DNA from: Rhynchopus sp. YZ270_cl-10
Taxonomy: Eukaryota > Euglenozoa > Diplonemea > Diplonemida > Diplonemidae
NCBI GenBank assembly: GCA_964035575.1
Contig: CAXIVB010000011.1
Location: 62,001-126,000, forward strand
Reading direction: 5' to 3'
DNA: 64,000 nt
Below are positions 1 through 10,615 of the stretch, piece by piece (positions within the stretch are counted from its first letter, which is position 1; each line of letters opens with the position of its first letter). The translations under genes were made by a program, and so were the position numbers. The notes under the pieces were generated by a model. It saw nothing but the letters and a program-made list of their open reading frames with translations, did no database searches and had not been told where the DNA came from.

Positions 1-672
1 AGGAGGAGCCAGCACGGTGGTGACACACGTCCAAGCAAGGCAGACCGCTAGGGATAGCTGGCGCAGGTAAGGGTTGCATCCAGCCTCTAGTGCACTTTGA
101 AGTAGGCCCCAGAACCGATAGGTGCACACGTGCGCCGCTAGGGGCGGGGACTTCATGCACATAGTGCAGCACCTCCCATAGGGAGTTGCTGTGCATGTGT
201 AGTGAGCTGGCCCACGGAGTGTCGGAGCCTTGCAGGCGCAATGACGGGGGTCAGCGAGTACTTGACCTTAGGAGCCCTTGACCATCCGAAAGGTCCGAAG
301 GAGGATCAGAGCGTAGCGGTTGGCCGCCAGGATGGGCAGGGCTTACCTCACCTCAAGAGACCTTGGCTCATCCGAAAGGTCCGAAGGAGGATCAGAGCGC
401 AGCGGGTGGCCGCCAGGATGAACAGGGCTTACCTCACCTCAAGCACGTTCCACCTCAAGAGGCTCTGTTAGTAGACCTCGGGCTAGAGGGCTTACTTGAC
501 CTTAAGTAGCGGGTTCGAAGAGCACGTAGCCCGTAGGGTCAGGACGGAGTTACGCCGTAGTACTGATGCCCCCGCTTACCTCGACCTGACCTCACTTCCG
601 CCCATGGGTGGCGAGACCCTCCATTATGCTTGACTTTGACTTGCGGCACTGGTGGCACCACCAGGGACGAGA

Positions 673-780
673 CGGCCTGAGCACAGCGAGGGAGGAGGAC
701 GTAGCCCGCAGGGCAAGGACGGGCCACGGCCTGAGCACAGCGAGGGAGGAGGACGTAGCCCGCAGGGCAAGGACGGGTAT
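673..780. repeat. 54-bp minisatellite, 2 copies, unit 1
   Basis: Copies start at 673 and 727 with 'cggcctgagcacagcgaggg'. The period is a multiple of three, so it shows up as an 18-residue repeat in open frames on both strands; I read this as incidental. Confidence 0.9.
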
Positions 781-979
781 ACGGCCACCCCAAAGGGGAG
801 GGAGGAGGATGTCCCATAGGGACAGCCGGGTGGGCGCACAGCGCCGAACGGCCACTCCGAAGGAGCGGGAGGAGGATGTCCCGCAGGGACAGCCGGGCAG
901 GGAGCGCAGCGACAGGGAGCGCAGCGACCACGGCCACCCCAAAGGGGCGGGAGGAGGAGGCAGTCCGTAGGACAAGGAC

Positions 980-1212
980 GGGGGACCGAAGGTCCAAAGA
1001 GAGAGGGCGGCCGAGGAGAGATCGGACAGACCCACCTTGCGCAGCAGGGGGTCAGCCGACCAGGCAGGTGAGATACAGGTCCCCGGGCCTACAGCCCCTG
1101 TAGCCATCTCACCACGGCCGCCCGCTCGCTTGGGGCCCCATACCCTTGGGTGTAGGGCCCCATAGGCCTCCCGTCTAGGACGCACTTGCAGTGCATGGCC
1201 TAGCAGGAGGCC
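980..1212. repeat. Variable hairpin locus, long form, unit 1
   Basis: Two parts. The right part, 1165-1212, is a hairpin with outer arms ggcctcc/ggaggcc and an inner cacttgcagtg. The left part, about 980-1164, is absent from units 3-5. Inside it lies a large nested inverted repeat: gggcggccg (1005-1013) with cggccgccc (1115-1123), ggtgagat (1067-1074) with atctcacc (1106-1113), and tacag (1074-1078) with ctgta (1098-1102). It looks like a hairpin-type insertion. I see no target-site duplication. Confidence 0.7.
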
Positions 1213-1700
1213 GTAGGTCTAGGTCCCTGTAGGGGCCATAGGCCTGAGCGTAGAGGAAGACTCCGATAGAGCTCCCATGGTCTGGTGGGCAAGACCATGG
1301 CCCGACCCTTTACCTCCAGGTAAAGGGGTAGGGCTAGAGGGCACCCTCTAAGGTGCCCGACTCTTGGGCGAGCCAAGGAGCGGACATCCACCTCACCTAG
1401 CAGGTCTAAGGTGGGTGTGTAGCCCTTGGGTCATGCTGCATAAGGCGGCTGACGGAGCTCCCTTGCATCATCCTATTAGGATGGTAGCATGGGGCTGCAT
1501 GACTCCTTGGCGAGCCCAAAGGCAATTATAGGGTCTACCCTTTGGAAGACCCTATAACGGTGCAACGTAGTGGAGCCTACGCATAAGCCTCAATACAGGG
1601 TATGTAGGCTGTATGGGGTACCCATACTAGATATGGGCCATATCATGTACCCATATCATATGACGTCAGTGGATGTCCAGTGGCATCATATCCGCACAAG

Positions 1701-1977
1701 GGGCTAAAAAGAGGGTCTCCATATGACACCCGGTGAAATCCATTTGATGCCACCTGGGGGTGATGGAGGTCCAAAAGTGAGACACCCTTTTGGACCCCTA
1801 TTTGGAGCATATGGCCCCATATGGCCTGTGTAGCCATGTGAGGTCCCATAGCGGGTCCTCCTAAAGTGCCCAAAAGGGCTAAAAAGAGGGTCTCCATATG
1901 ACACCCGGTGAAATCCATTTGATGCCGCCTGGGGGTGATGGAGGTCCAAAAGTGAGACACCCTTTTGGACCCCCTTT
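1701..1977. repeat. 175-bp spaced duplication, unit 1
   Basis: A segment of about 100 bases beginning 'gggctaaaaagagggtctcc' occurs at 1701 and again at 1876. Differences are few, for example 'gccacc' versus 'gccgcc'. The spacer between is 'gaccccatttgg'-like. The hairpin 'ggtccaaaag...cttttggacc' occurs in both. Counterparts lie at 16303, 30779, 44971 and 59163. Confidence 0.85.
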
Positions 1978-2019
1978 TGGCCCATATGGCCCAGATGGCC
2001 ATATAGGGGTCCTATCCCT

Positions 2020-3000
2020 TAGGACCCCATTTGGTCACGGGTGTTTTGGGGTACCTCCAAATAGGTGGTCCGTTTGAGACCCCCTATTTGACACTATATG
2101 GCCTGTAGGACCAGGTCCCAATATGGACCCCTCCAGACCACTAGTGTCAGTTTTGAGGACCCCATTTGGCCCTTTTGAGGACCCCATTTTGACCCCTTTT
2201 GGGACCCCTCTGGAGGTCCTTGGGTAAGGGGACCTGCCTTACACAGAGACCTCGGGTCCCAGGGGTATAGTCTCAGGCCTGTAGACCCCCTCAGGTGCCT
2301 TACACGGGCTTGTAGACCCCCTGGCCCAAGACCCCCATTTTGACCCCTTTTGGGACCCCTCATCTCCCGGTCCCTATAGGGGCTCAAATGGCCCTTTTCG
2401 GGTTTGGACCGTTTTATACAGGGACCAATCCAAAAGTGACACAAAACGGGTGGTACCCCAAAAAGGGGGTCCTCCGGATTTGGGTCCATTTTGGGGTCGG
2501 GCGTCAGGAAGGTCCCTTTTTGGGGTACCCCCAAAATGGCCCTTTTGACCCCATTTTGACCCCTTTTGGACCCCATTTTGACCCCTTTTGGACCCCTTTT
2601 GGACCCCTTTTGGGGCCCTTTAGGGCCCTTTAGGGGGTCCCAAGGGGTGCCCACAGGGCTCCCAAGGCCCCTCCCCTCAAGGGGCCCTGGGGGTGTCCTG
2701 GGGGTCCATGGGGTCCCATGGGGTCCCAAGGGGGTCCCATATGGGGTGCCCCAAGGGTAGGGGCCCAGGCCCCAAAGGGGGTCCCAAAAGGGGTCCCAAA
2801 AGGGGTCCTAAAATGGCCCTTTTGACCCCATTTTGGCACCGGCCGATGGGTCCGCCAGGGGGCAAAAGTAGGCAAAACGACTATTTTATGAGGTGCCATT
2901 ATGCCTCCTAAATGGCCCTTTTTGGACCCCTTTTGACCCCCATTTTGACCCCTTTTGGACCCCATTTGGACCCCCTCAGCCCTCTCTCAGGAGGGCTAAG
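2020..3000. repeat. Low-complexity 'gaccccttttgg' block, unit 1
   Basis: Irregular short-period repeat of gacccc/ggggtc around runs of T or A (ccccattttgacccc, ccccttttggacccc), so each strand alternates C-rich and G-rich tracts able to pair with each other. Its non-simple island is 2381-2539, which shares an ordered core (ggcccttttc, ttttataca, ccaaaagtgacacaaaacgg, gtac) with 14128-14279. The long open frames on both strands follow from the composition. Confidence 0.75.
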
Positions 3001-3346
3001 GAGGCCTAATAAGGGGTTATATGTAGGTGTATGTACCTATATACATGCCCCCAGGCAAGGGTCCCCTTAGGGGCCCTGTGCACATGGCATCCCCATGTGC
3101 ATATAGGTCCTCATACCCCTCCATACCCTCTATACCCCCTAAAAGGGGGTCTGGAGGGGTGCCCAAGGGGTCCAAATTGCCCCATTTTGGGGTCCTCAGG
3201 AGCTCCAAAAAGGCATAAAAAGGCCCTTTTTGGGCCCCTCAGAGCCCTCAAATAGGGGGCTCAGGGGGTCCCAAAGGGTGTATATATTGGGTACCATGTA
3301 TGCAATGAAACGTACCCCTCTTGAGAGGGGTCCCGGAGCATGCCTT

Positions 3347-3388
3347 ACCTTAAAACTATTAGGTCGCGTGCACCAAATAGTTTTAGGT
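3347..3388. repeat. Strong stem-loop, unit 1
   Basis: accttaaaactatt (3347-3360) pairs with aatagttttaggt (3376-3388), leaving one unpaired base, around a 15-base loop beginning 'aggtcgcgtg'. Just left is a second hairpin, cccctc-ttga-gagggg (3315-3330). This is the longest AT-rich stem I found by eye, and it is intact in all five units. The surrounding block 3001-3599 holds mixed short palindromes and no gene. Confidence 0.75.
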
Positions 3389-3599
3389 CATGGTAATGTC
3401 CCCATTTATGGACATAAAGGGCCATAAAGTGGACATCATGCCCTGGGTCATGACCCATGGCATGTCATGAGATGGGGGTACCCCCATGGATTGACCCCAT
3501 ATGACCCCATTTGGACCCCTTTAGACCCCTTGGCCAGCTCCCCACATGGTGTGAGAGGTGCTGTGCCATACTACATATGGGTGTATACACCCTATGGGT

Positions 3600-4729
3600 A
3601 CAGGGGGCTATATGGGTACATATGTATGTACATGTACATACATGTATATACATATATGTATATATATATATGTATATGTACACATATATGTTGTGGTCCA
3701 AAGACCTCGTCATCCATTTATGTCATGTCATGTCATCAAATTGGATCGACCTCATTTCATGATATGACCTCATTTCATGACATGTCATGGGTCTGGACCC
3801 ATCCCCACATCTTATACGACCTCTTATCACATGATGTACATGTTGTATAGTGGTGGTATATAGGTGTATATAGGGCCATAGGGCTATGGGGCTATATAGG
3901 GGTATATGGGTACATATGTATGTATATATACATGCATACATACATATATATATGTATGTGTACACATATATGTTGATGTACAAAGTGCTCAACATCTGTT
4001 TATGTCATGTCATGTCATCAAATTGGATGATCACCATTTTGGACATGATGCCATTTCATGACATGTCATGGGTCTGGACCCATCCCCACATCTTATACGA
4101 CCTCTTATCACATGATGTACATGTTGTATAGTGGTGGTATATAGGTGTATATAGGGCCATAGGGCTATGGGGCTATATAGGGGTATATGGGTACATATGT
4201 ATGTATATATACATGCATACATACATATATATATGTATGTGTACACATATATGTTGATGTACAAAGTGCTCAACATCTGTTTATGTCATGTCATGTCATC
4301 AAATTGGATGATCACCATTTTGGACATGATGCCATTTCATGACATGTCATGGGTCTGGACCCATCCCCACATCTTATACGACCTCTTATCACATGATGTA
4401 CATGTTGTATAGTGGTGGTATATAGGTGTATATAGGGCCATAGGGCTATGGGGCTATATAGGGGTATATGGGTACATATGTATGTATATATACATGCATA
4501 CATACATATATATATGTATGTGTACACATATATGTTGATGTACAAAGTGCTCAACATCTGTTTATGTCATGTCATGTCATCAAATTGGATGATCACCATT
4601 TTGGACATGATGCCATTTCATATCACTTCATGCATCTAGACCCCTCTCAACACATGCTGCACATGTTGTATAGTGGTGGTATATAGGCGCATATATGCAT
4701 ATGGGCTATAGGGCCCTGTAGGAGGCTAC
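3600..4729. repeat. 281-bp tandem array left of the slot, unit 1
   Basis: A diverged first copy (about 3600-3885, with 'ttgtggtccaaagacc') is followed by copies at 3886, 4167 and 4448. The last is diverged at its right end and runs into the slot flank. Each copy contains a tatatgta/tacatata stretch, 'gtcatgtcatgtcatc' and 'gggtctggaccc'. Left border motif of the slot: 'accccattccgt' at 4730-4741. Confidence 0.9.
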
Positions 4730-4776
4730 ACCCCATTCCGTGGTATGGATGGTGTACCCCCAACTAGACCCTTTCT

Positions 4777-5006
4777 GGCACCACCACCTCTGAAGGACTA
4801 TGCTGTTGAGGAGGCTACTACATATCAGGTACCACCCTTCAACGGGTGCTTACGCTCCATTACCTCTTGCCCTTTATACTGCTCCTCCTTATAGGTGTAC
4901 ACCTCCTGCTCCTACATACGTATGGCAGTGGCTGCATGGGCGCCCTTCCAGGTACAGAGGTAGATGGAGAGCCATTCAGTATGTACTACTACAAGGATGC
5001 ACGTCA
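4777..5006 (+). CDS. cob: cob gene module (internal cytochrome b fragment), unit 1
   Basis: An internal piece of mitochondrial cytochrome b, the haem-bearing subunit of respiratory complex III in the inner membrane. In the frame of 4777 a TGA at 4807-4809 is followed by GGYYISGTTLQR, then LHYLLPF, then HLLLLHTYGS, then EPFSMYYYKD ending near 4998. Cytochrome b has the same order: WGGFS, T-L-x-R, H-F-L-L-P-F, H-x-x-L-L-H-x-x-G-S, and P-F-x-x-Y-Y-x-x-K-D. The TGA falls on the tryptophan of WGG, which supports code 4. The in-frame TAG at 4765-4767 lies left of the slot, and the frame runs on into the constant flank, stopping at 5041-5043 only by chance. There is no start, no stop and no N- or C-terminal part, so it is a module of roughly 65-75 codons rather than a gene. 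A degenerate copy is possible, but the clean fit to the slot and its repetition in unit 2 favour a working module. Confidence 0.85.
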
Positions 5007-5012
5007 CCACCA

Positions 5013-5308
5013 CTCCAGATGCCCATATCGGGAGGTCAGGTAAACGTCACCTTAAAGTAACACATTTTACCCCGACCGTGTAGGCAGGGTGTATGCCCAT
5101 GACACTAGGCTCTGGGTGTCCCCATCCCTATACCCCTAAATAAGGGGTAAAAAGGGGTGTCAGGACCTGGTCCAAAAGGGTCCAAAAGGTGTAAATGGGG
5201 TGATCCAATGTGCTCAGCACATCACCTCATCTCCTTATCCATCCACTTCATCATCCATTAACAGGATGGACATGTCCATTTAACTGTATGTGCATGTATG
5301 CACATACA
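5013..5308. other. Constant block right of the module slot, unit 1
   Basis: About 295 bases kept almost unchanged in all five units although the slot to its left differs. It is poorer in perfect palindromes than its surroundings. It holds 'aggtaaacgtcacc', a nested stem-loop (ggtgat...tgtgctcagcaca...atcacc, 5198-5226) and the 14-base palindrome 'atggacatgtccat' near 5265. Position and conservation make it the best candidate for shared cassette signals such as a transcription or processing element. That is inference; I recognise no promoter or RNA in it. Confidence 0.55.
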
Positions 5309-6335
5309 TGCATATATACATGTATATACCCCCTATAGCCCCTTAAGGGCATATGGGTGTATGTACCATGTATGCACATGATATGGTCCATATGTGGACT
5401 CATACATCATGTTGGGGTCTTGGGTCATGACCCGTCATGGCATCTTGACATGTCCAAATCCATGAAATCAGGTCATATCAAGTGATTTGACCTCTTGACA
5501 TGAGATGTGATGTCATGACATGATGTTATATGATGTGCACATGTGCACATATACATATACATATACATATACATGTTGTGTGCACATGTATATATACATG
5601 TATATACCCCCTATAGCCCCTTAAGGGCATATGGGTGTATGTACCATGTATGCACATGATATGGTCCATATGTGGACTCATACATCATGTTGGGGTCTTG
5701 GGTCATGACCCGTCATGGCATCTTGACATGTCCAAATCCATGAAATCAGGTCATATCAGGTGATTTGACCTCTTGACATGAGATGTGGTGATGTCACATG
5801 TTGCACATCATGTGCACATATAAGATGTAGAGATGTGTATGCACATACATGTACATATATATACCCCCTATACAAGGGAGGGCTATATACATGTATATAC
5901 ATGTAGGTGCATGTACATGTATGTAAGTACATACTGTATATACACCTCTACCCATGCCATATGGGGTCTAAATGGGGTCCAAAAGGGTCCATTTATGGGT
6001 AGACCCCCATCTCATGACATGTCATGGGTCATGACCCATGAGGTGATATGACATGATATGGCATCTCATGAGATGGATAGGTCCTCATCCAATGAGGAGA
6101 TATGCAACATCATATGATGTAATGCAACTTATATAAGTGCATGTGCACATATGGTTTACCCATATGGACCATCAGATGGGATGCATATATGTATATGTAT
6201 ATACATATATATACATGTGTCTACACATGTATGCACCATGTTGCACCTCTTAAAAGAGGTCTAGACCTCTAAATATGAGGTCAAATCCATGGATTTGGAG
6301 GTCCTCAGATCTCAGGACCTCCCATTTTGGGGACC
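5309..6335. repeat. 278-bp array plus conserved tail, module M1, unit 1
   Basis: Two 278-bp copies (landmark 'cccctatagcccc' at 5329 and 5607), then a tail of about 550 bases from 'gtggtgatgtcac' (5785) to 'cctcagatctcaggacc'. The tail is a chain of palindromes, including the perfect 20-base 'tcatgggtcatgacccatga' (6022-6041) and the pair of mutually exclusive hairpins at 6245-6270. The same tail occurs four times per unit, here and at about 9323, 11851 and 13242. Confidence 0.9.
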
Positions 6336-7535
6336 CCCTCCAGATCTGGGGACCCCCTCCAGATCTGGGGACCCCCTCCAGATATGGGTAGGGACCCCAT
6401 ATGGGGTGGGACCCCATGTGGTATGGGTCCATATGGAGACCTCTCTTAAGGCCCATATGACACCAATGGACCCTTAAAGGGGTGACCACATGGTGTGCCA
6501 GCATGGCACCCTTGGGCCCTCTGGTTGGACCCCCTCATATAGGGGTCCCCATATGGTACACCATATGGACATGGGGTGGGCTCCCATTTGGAGACCCCTT
6601 TTAGGACCCCATATGACACTATTTGGCCTGTAGGACCAGGTCCTAATATGGACCCCTCCAGACCATTAGTGGCACTTTGGGAGGTCCCCATTTGGACCCC
6701 CTCAGATCCAATGGAGGTCCCATTTAGACCCCCTCAGGTCTGGGGACCCCATATGACACCATATGGTCATGGGGTGGCCTCCCATTTGGAGACCCCTTTT
6801 AGGACCCTATTTGACACTATATGGCCTGTAGGACCAGGTCCCAATAGGGACCCCTCCAGACCCCTAGTGGCAATTGGGACCCCTAGGGGGCTAGACCCCC
6901 AAATGACCCCTCTAAACGTGACCATATAGGTCCCAATTAGGGGGTTGGAGGTCCCTTTATGGGTCCATATGGAGACCTCTCTTAGGTCCCATATGCCCCC
7001 AATGGCCCCTTAAAGGGGTGACCACATGGTATGCCCCATGGCACCCCCTTTGGGACCCCTTTGGGACCCCATATGACCCCATTTAGACCCCCTCAGGACC
7101 CCCAAAAGGGCCTAAAACACCCTATTTGGACCCATTTGGACCCCTTTTGAGCACCCCTTTTAAACACCCCTTTTCCGACATGGTACCCCATTTGATCTAC
7201 TCTACCTATGAATTGGCCATTTAGGTGCTGTTCAGTCCTGGACCCCACATGCCGTTAGGTGGTCAAATAGGGGTCTAAACGTGACCGAGGGTCCTGGGAC
7301 CCCTACACGGTCACCCCTTTTAGACCCCTTTTTACCCCCTTTTTACCCCATATTGGGACCCCCTACCTGTAGTGGATCCCTTTAAGGGTCTAAAGTAGGC
7401 ATATGGGGTACACCCCCTGACCTCCATATATGCCCTTCTGCTTACACGCTCACCCCTTTTGACCCCTTTTGGACCCCTTTTAGGACCTCCCATGGGGTCA
7501 AAGGACCTCCCAAAAGGTCCTAAAAAGGGGGTCCC
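6336..7535. repeat. Low-complexity block with a 198-bp duplication, unit 1
   Basis: Short-period 'ccccatatggacc' type sequence. A segment of about 120 bases beginning near 'ggggtggcctcccatttgg' occurs twice, about 6558-6676 and 6756-6874, and each copy carries the box gacactat(t/a)tggcctgta (6615, 6813). The stretch 7475-7500 differs from all other units over several adjacent bases. The part near 7190-7320 is the least repetitive, but I recognise nothing in it. Confidence 0.75.
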
Positions 7536-8506
7536 CTGCATCAGACCTGGCAATGCTGTTTTGAATGGTTGAGCCCCTTGGGGGTCCCCAAATGGCCAAT
7601 TTAGGACCCTTTTAGGACCCATTTTGGGGTCCAAAAGGGGTCAAAATGGGGTCCTCAGATGGCCCAAGACTATGGTCTCTAGAGGCAATATTGGGTCTTT
7701 GGGGTCACCCCATCCCTGGATCCAAGGGGTCTCCAGATGGGGTACCCCTTTTAGGACCCCTTTTGGGGTGCTCCCAGGCCATTAAATATGTCGAAAAGCG
7801 ACGTCCACTTGCGTAGGCTTAGTCCTCTTTTGGGCATGTCGGGTTTAGACAACCCCTGCCAGTCCTAAGTGCTCTAAAAAGGGGTGAAATATGGTGGTCC
7901 ATTTGAGGACCCCGATATGACACTATTTGGCCTGTAGGACCAGGTCCAGATCTGGACCCCAGATGGTCCAAAAGTGCTCCTACTCACATATCGCGCGCGC
8001 GCGCGTGGTAAGAGTACGGGGTCAAAATCGGTGCCCTTCCGGGCCCAGGCCTCTGGAGGCCTGGTGCCCGGAAGGCCCGCCCCGCTGGGGACCTCAGGAG
8101 GTCCCAGACCCTGTGGGGGTCTGGGCCTCACCCCTCCCGAGGGGGTCTGAGGACCTCCAAACCCCTTGTACGCCCCCATGTCCTGGGGGGTGCGGTCCAA
8201 GGGTTGGGTCAAAGCACGGAGCACTTGGAGGTCTACAAAGCATGTGGTGCCATACCAGCTCCCCATGTATTGGGTCCTACATGGTGTGGGGTGGTGGCAC
8301 GAGGTGGCATGTAGAGGCCATGGCCTCTCCACACCCCTCTCCATACATGGGGGCGTACAAGGGATATGACCCCATATGGAGAGGTCTTGGGACCTGAGTG
8401 CTCTGGGGTGAGGACCTCCATTTAGAGGTCCAACCCCTTAAATGACCCATATTGGGTGTTTGACCCCCATGAGCTCTTTGGAGCTCTTTGAGCACCTAGA
8501 CCATTA
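7536..8506. repeat. Core K1 with (CG)7, unit 1
   Basis: Landmarks in order: ctgcatcagacc (7536), tgtcgaaaagcgac (7788), tgtcgggttta (7838), acaacccctgccagtcc, the box gacactatttggcctgta (7919), the perfect palindrome ggtccagatctggacc (7943-7958), (CG)7 at 7992-8005, then GC-rich hairpins (aggcctctggaggcct). The same landmarks in the same order make up K2 at 10616-11330, so the two are diverged duplicates. Both run into a leader (gatgtccatgaggtgac) and a 278-bp-array module. Confidence 0.8.
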
Positions 8507-9871
8507 GATGTCCATGAGGTGACAAGACCTCTATAGAAGTATATATGTATATGCATGTTGTGTGCACATGTATATATACATGTATATACCCCCTATAGCC
8601 CCTTAAGGGCATATGGGTGTATATACCATGTATGCACATGATATGGTCCATATGTGGACACATACATCATGTTGGGGTCTTGGGTCATGACCCGTCATGG
8701 CATCTTGACATGTCCAAATCCATGAAATCAGGTCATATCAAGTGATTTGACCTCTTGACATGAGATGTGATGTCATGACATGATGTTATATGATGTGCAC
8801 ATGTGCACATATACATATACATATACATATACATGTTGTATGCACATGTATATATACATGTATATACCCCCGTATAGCCCTTAAGGGCATATAGGTGTAT
8901 ATAGCATGTATGCACATGATATGGTCCATATGTGGACACATACATCATGTTGGGGTCTTGGGTCATGACCCGTCATGGCATCTTGACATGTCCAAATCCA
9001 TGAAATCAGGTCATATCAAGTGATTTGACCTCTTGACATGAGATGTGATGTCATGACATGATGTTATATGATGTGCACATGTGCACATATACATATACAT
9101 ATACATATACATGTTGTATGCACATGTATATATACATGTATATACCCCCGTATAGCCCTTAAGGGCATATAGGTGTATATAGCATGTATGCACATGATAT
9201 GGTCCATATGTGGACACATACATCATGTTGGGGTCTTGGGTCATGACCCGTCATGGCATCTTGACATGTCCAAATCCATGAAATCAGGTCATATCAGGTG
9301 ATTTGACCTCTTGACATGAGATGTGGTGATGTCACATGTTGCACATCATGTGCACATATAAGATGTAGAGATGTGTATGCACATGCATGTACATATATAT
9401 ACCCCCTATACAAGGGAGGGCTATATACATGTATATACATGTAGGTGCATGTACATGTATGTAAGTACATACTGTATATACACCTCTACCCATGCCATAT
9501 GGGGTCTAAATGGGGTCCAAAAGGGTCCATTTATGGGTAGACCCCCATCTCATGACATGCCATGGGTCATGACCCATGAGGTGATATGACATGATATGGC
9601 ATCTCATGAGATGGATAGGTCCTCATCCAATGAGGAGATATGCAACATCATATGATGTAATGCAACTTATATAAGTGCATGTGCACATATGGTTTACCCA
9701 TATGGCCCATCATATGGGATGCATATATGTATATGTATATACATATATATACATGTGTCTACACATGTATGCACCATGTTGCACCTCTTAAAAGAGGTCT
9801 AGACCTCTAAATATGAGGTCAAATCCATGGATTTGGAGGTCCTCAGATCTCAGGACCTCCCATTTTGAGGA
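8507..9871. repeat. 278-bp array plus tail, M2, unit 1
   Basis: The leader gatgtccatgaggtgac (8507) is followed by three 278-bp copies. Copies two and three carry a distinctive set of changes (cccccgtatagccc, 'atataggtgtatatagc') not found in M2 of units 2-4. The tail starts at 9323. Confidence 0.9.
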
Positions 9872-10615
9872 CCCCCTCAGATCTTGGGACCCCCTCAGAT
9901 CCAGGGTAGGGACCCCAAATGGCACCTTTATACCCCCTTTTGGGACCTCCCCACATGGTGTAAGAGGTGCCCCACACCCCTACATATAGGGTATATGCCC
10001 TAGGCTGTATAGGGGGTGTATAGGGGTATATAAAGGTGTATGTACACTTATATATATGTGCATGCACATATATATACATGTATATAGAGGTCCTCAGATC
10101 CCATGACCCTCCATTTGGGGGTCTGGAGACCTCAGGACCCCATTTTGGGACCCTCCTCAGATCTGGGGACCCCCTCCAGATCTGGGGATAGGACCCCAAA
10201 TGGACCCATTTGGACCCCATTTGAGGACCATTGGCATCATGTGTGGACACCCCCTTTTCCACCATGTATGCCATTTGATCTACTCTCCCTATACATATGC
10301 CCTAAATGGACATAACCCCATATGATCCCATATGTGTTATATGACCACTTTGGAGCACCTTTATATGCATAGGGTGGGGACCCCATATGGGCCCTTTTAG
10401 ACCCCTTCCAAAAGGGGGTCTAAAGCATGTACACCTCCTTACACTCCATGTGTATGGTGGTGTATAGGTTAAGGGGCTATATAGGGCATAATGGGTACAT
10501 GTACATACACATGTGTTGCACGTCATGTGCATCATGTTGGCATGTCATGAGGTGGTCCAAAAGGGTGATCATCAGATGACCCCATTTTGGGACCCCTCCC
10601 ATTTTAAGAGGTCCG
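9872..10615. repeat. Mixed block between M2 and K2, unit 1
   Basis: The first 280 or so bases (to about 10155) recur at about 12400-12683 after module M3, so they belong to the duplicated segment. The rest (10156-10615) is single per unit: short palindromes such as tacatgtaca, 'agaccccttccaaaagggggtct' in outline, and AT-rich stretches. No gene seen. Confidence 0.7.

Larger units (their letters stand above)
1..1640. repeat. GC-rich hairpin block, unit 1 (right part)
   Basis: A string of very short stem-loops with 3-4 base loops: gcccgcagggc, tgtcccgcagggaca, ccccaaagggg, ctccgaaggag, gtccgtaggac, ggaccgaaggtcc. It includes an 86-bp direct repeat in two copies (283-368 and 369-454), the 54-bp minisatellite and the variable hairpin described separately. 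Both strands are nearly stop-free, which produces long spurious frames. No rRNA or protein was recognised. Base composition is clearly more G+C-rich than the AT-rich arrays further right. Confidence 0.8.

Noticed and set aside
511-520. tRNA-like 'gggttcgaag' (T-arm resemblance)
   Set aside because: No acceptor, D or anticodon arm fits around it; it belongs to the string of short hairpins.
660-960. Possible fragmented rRNA in the GC-rich block
   Set aside because: None of the universal small- or large-subunit rRNA words is present, and the sequence is explained by repeated mini-hairpins.
1005-1123. DNA transposon or MITE
   Set aside because: The inverted repeats are nested hairpin arms. I see no target-site duplication, no transposase and no second copy elsewhere in the window, apart from the unit 2 copy.
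2094-2729. Minus-strand open frame of 211 codons, rich in GPKG and GSKRG
   Set aside because: Produced by the 'gaccccttttgg' low-complexity repeat; overlapping frames on the other strand are just as open.
3465-3713. Tyr/Ile/Met/His-rich frames (MYMYIHVYTY type), repeated throughout
   Set aside because: Translations of tatatgta/tacatata stretches, open on both strands; not proteins.
3886-4690. CRISPR-like array
   Set aside because: The 281-bp copies are near-identical along their whole length, with no unique spacers between short repeats.
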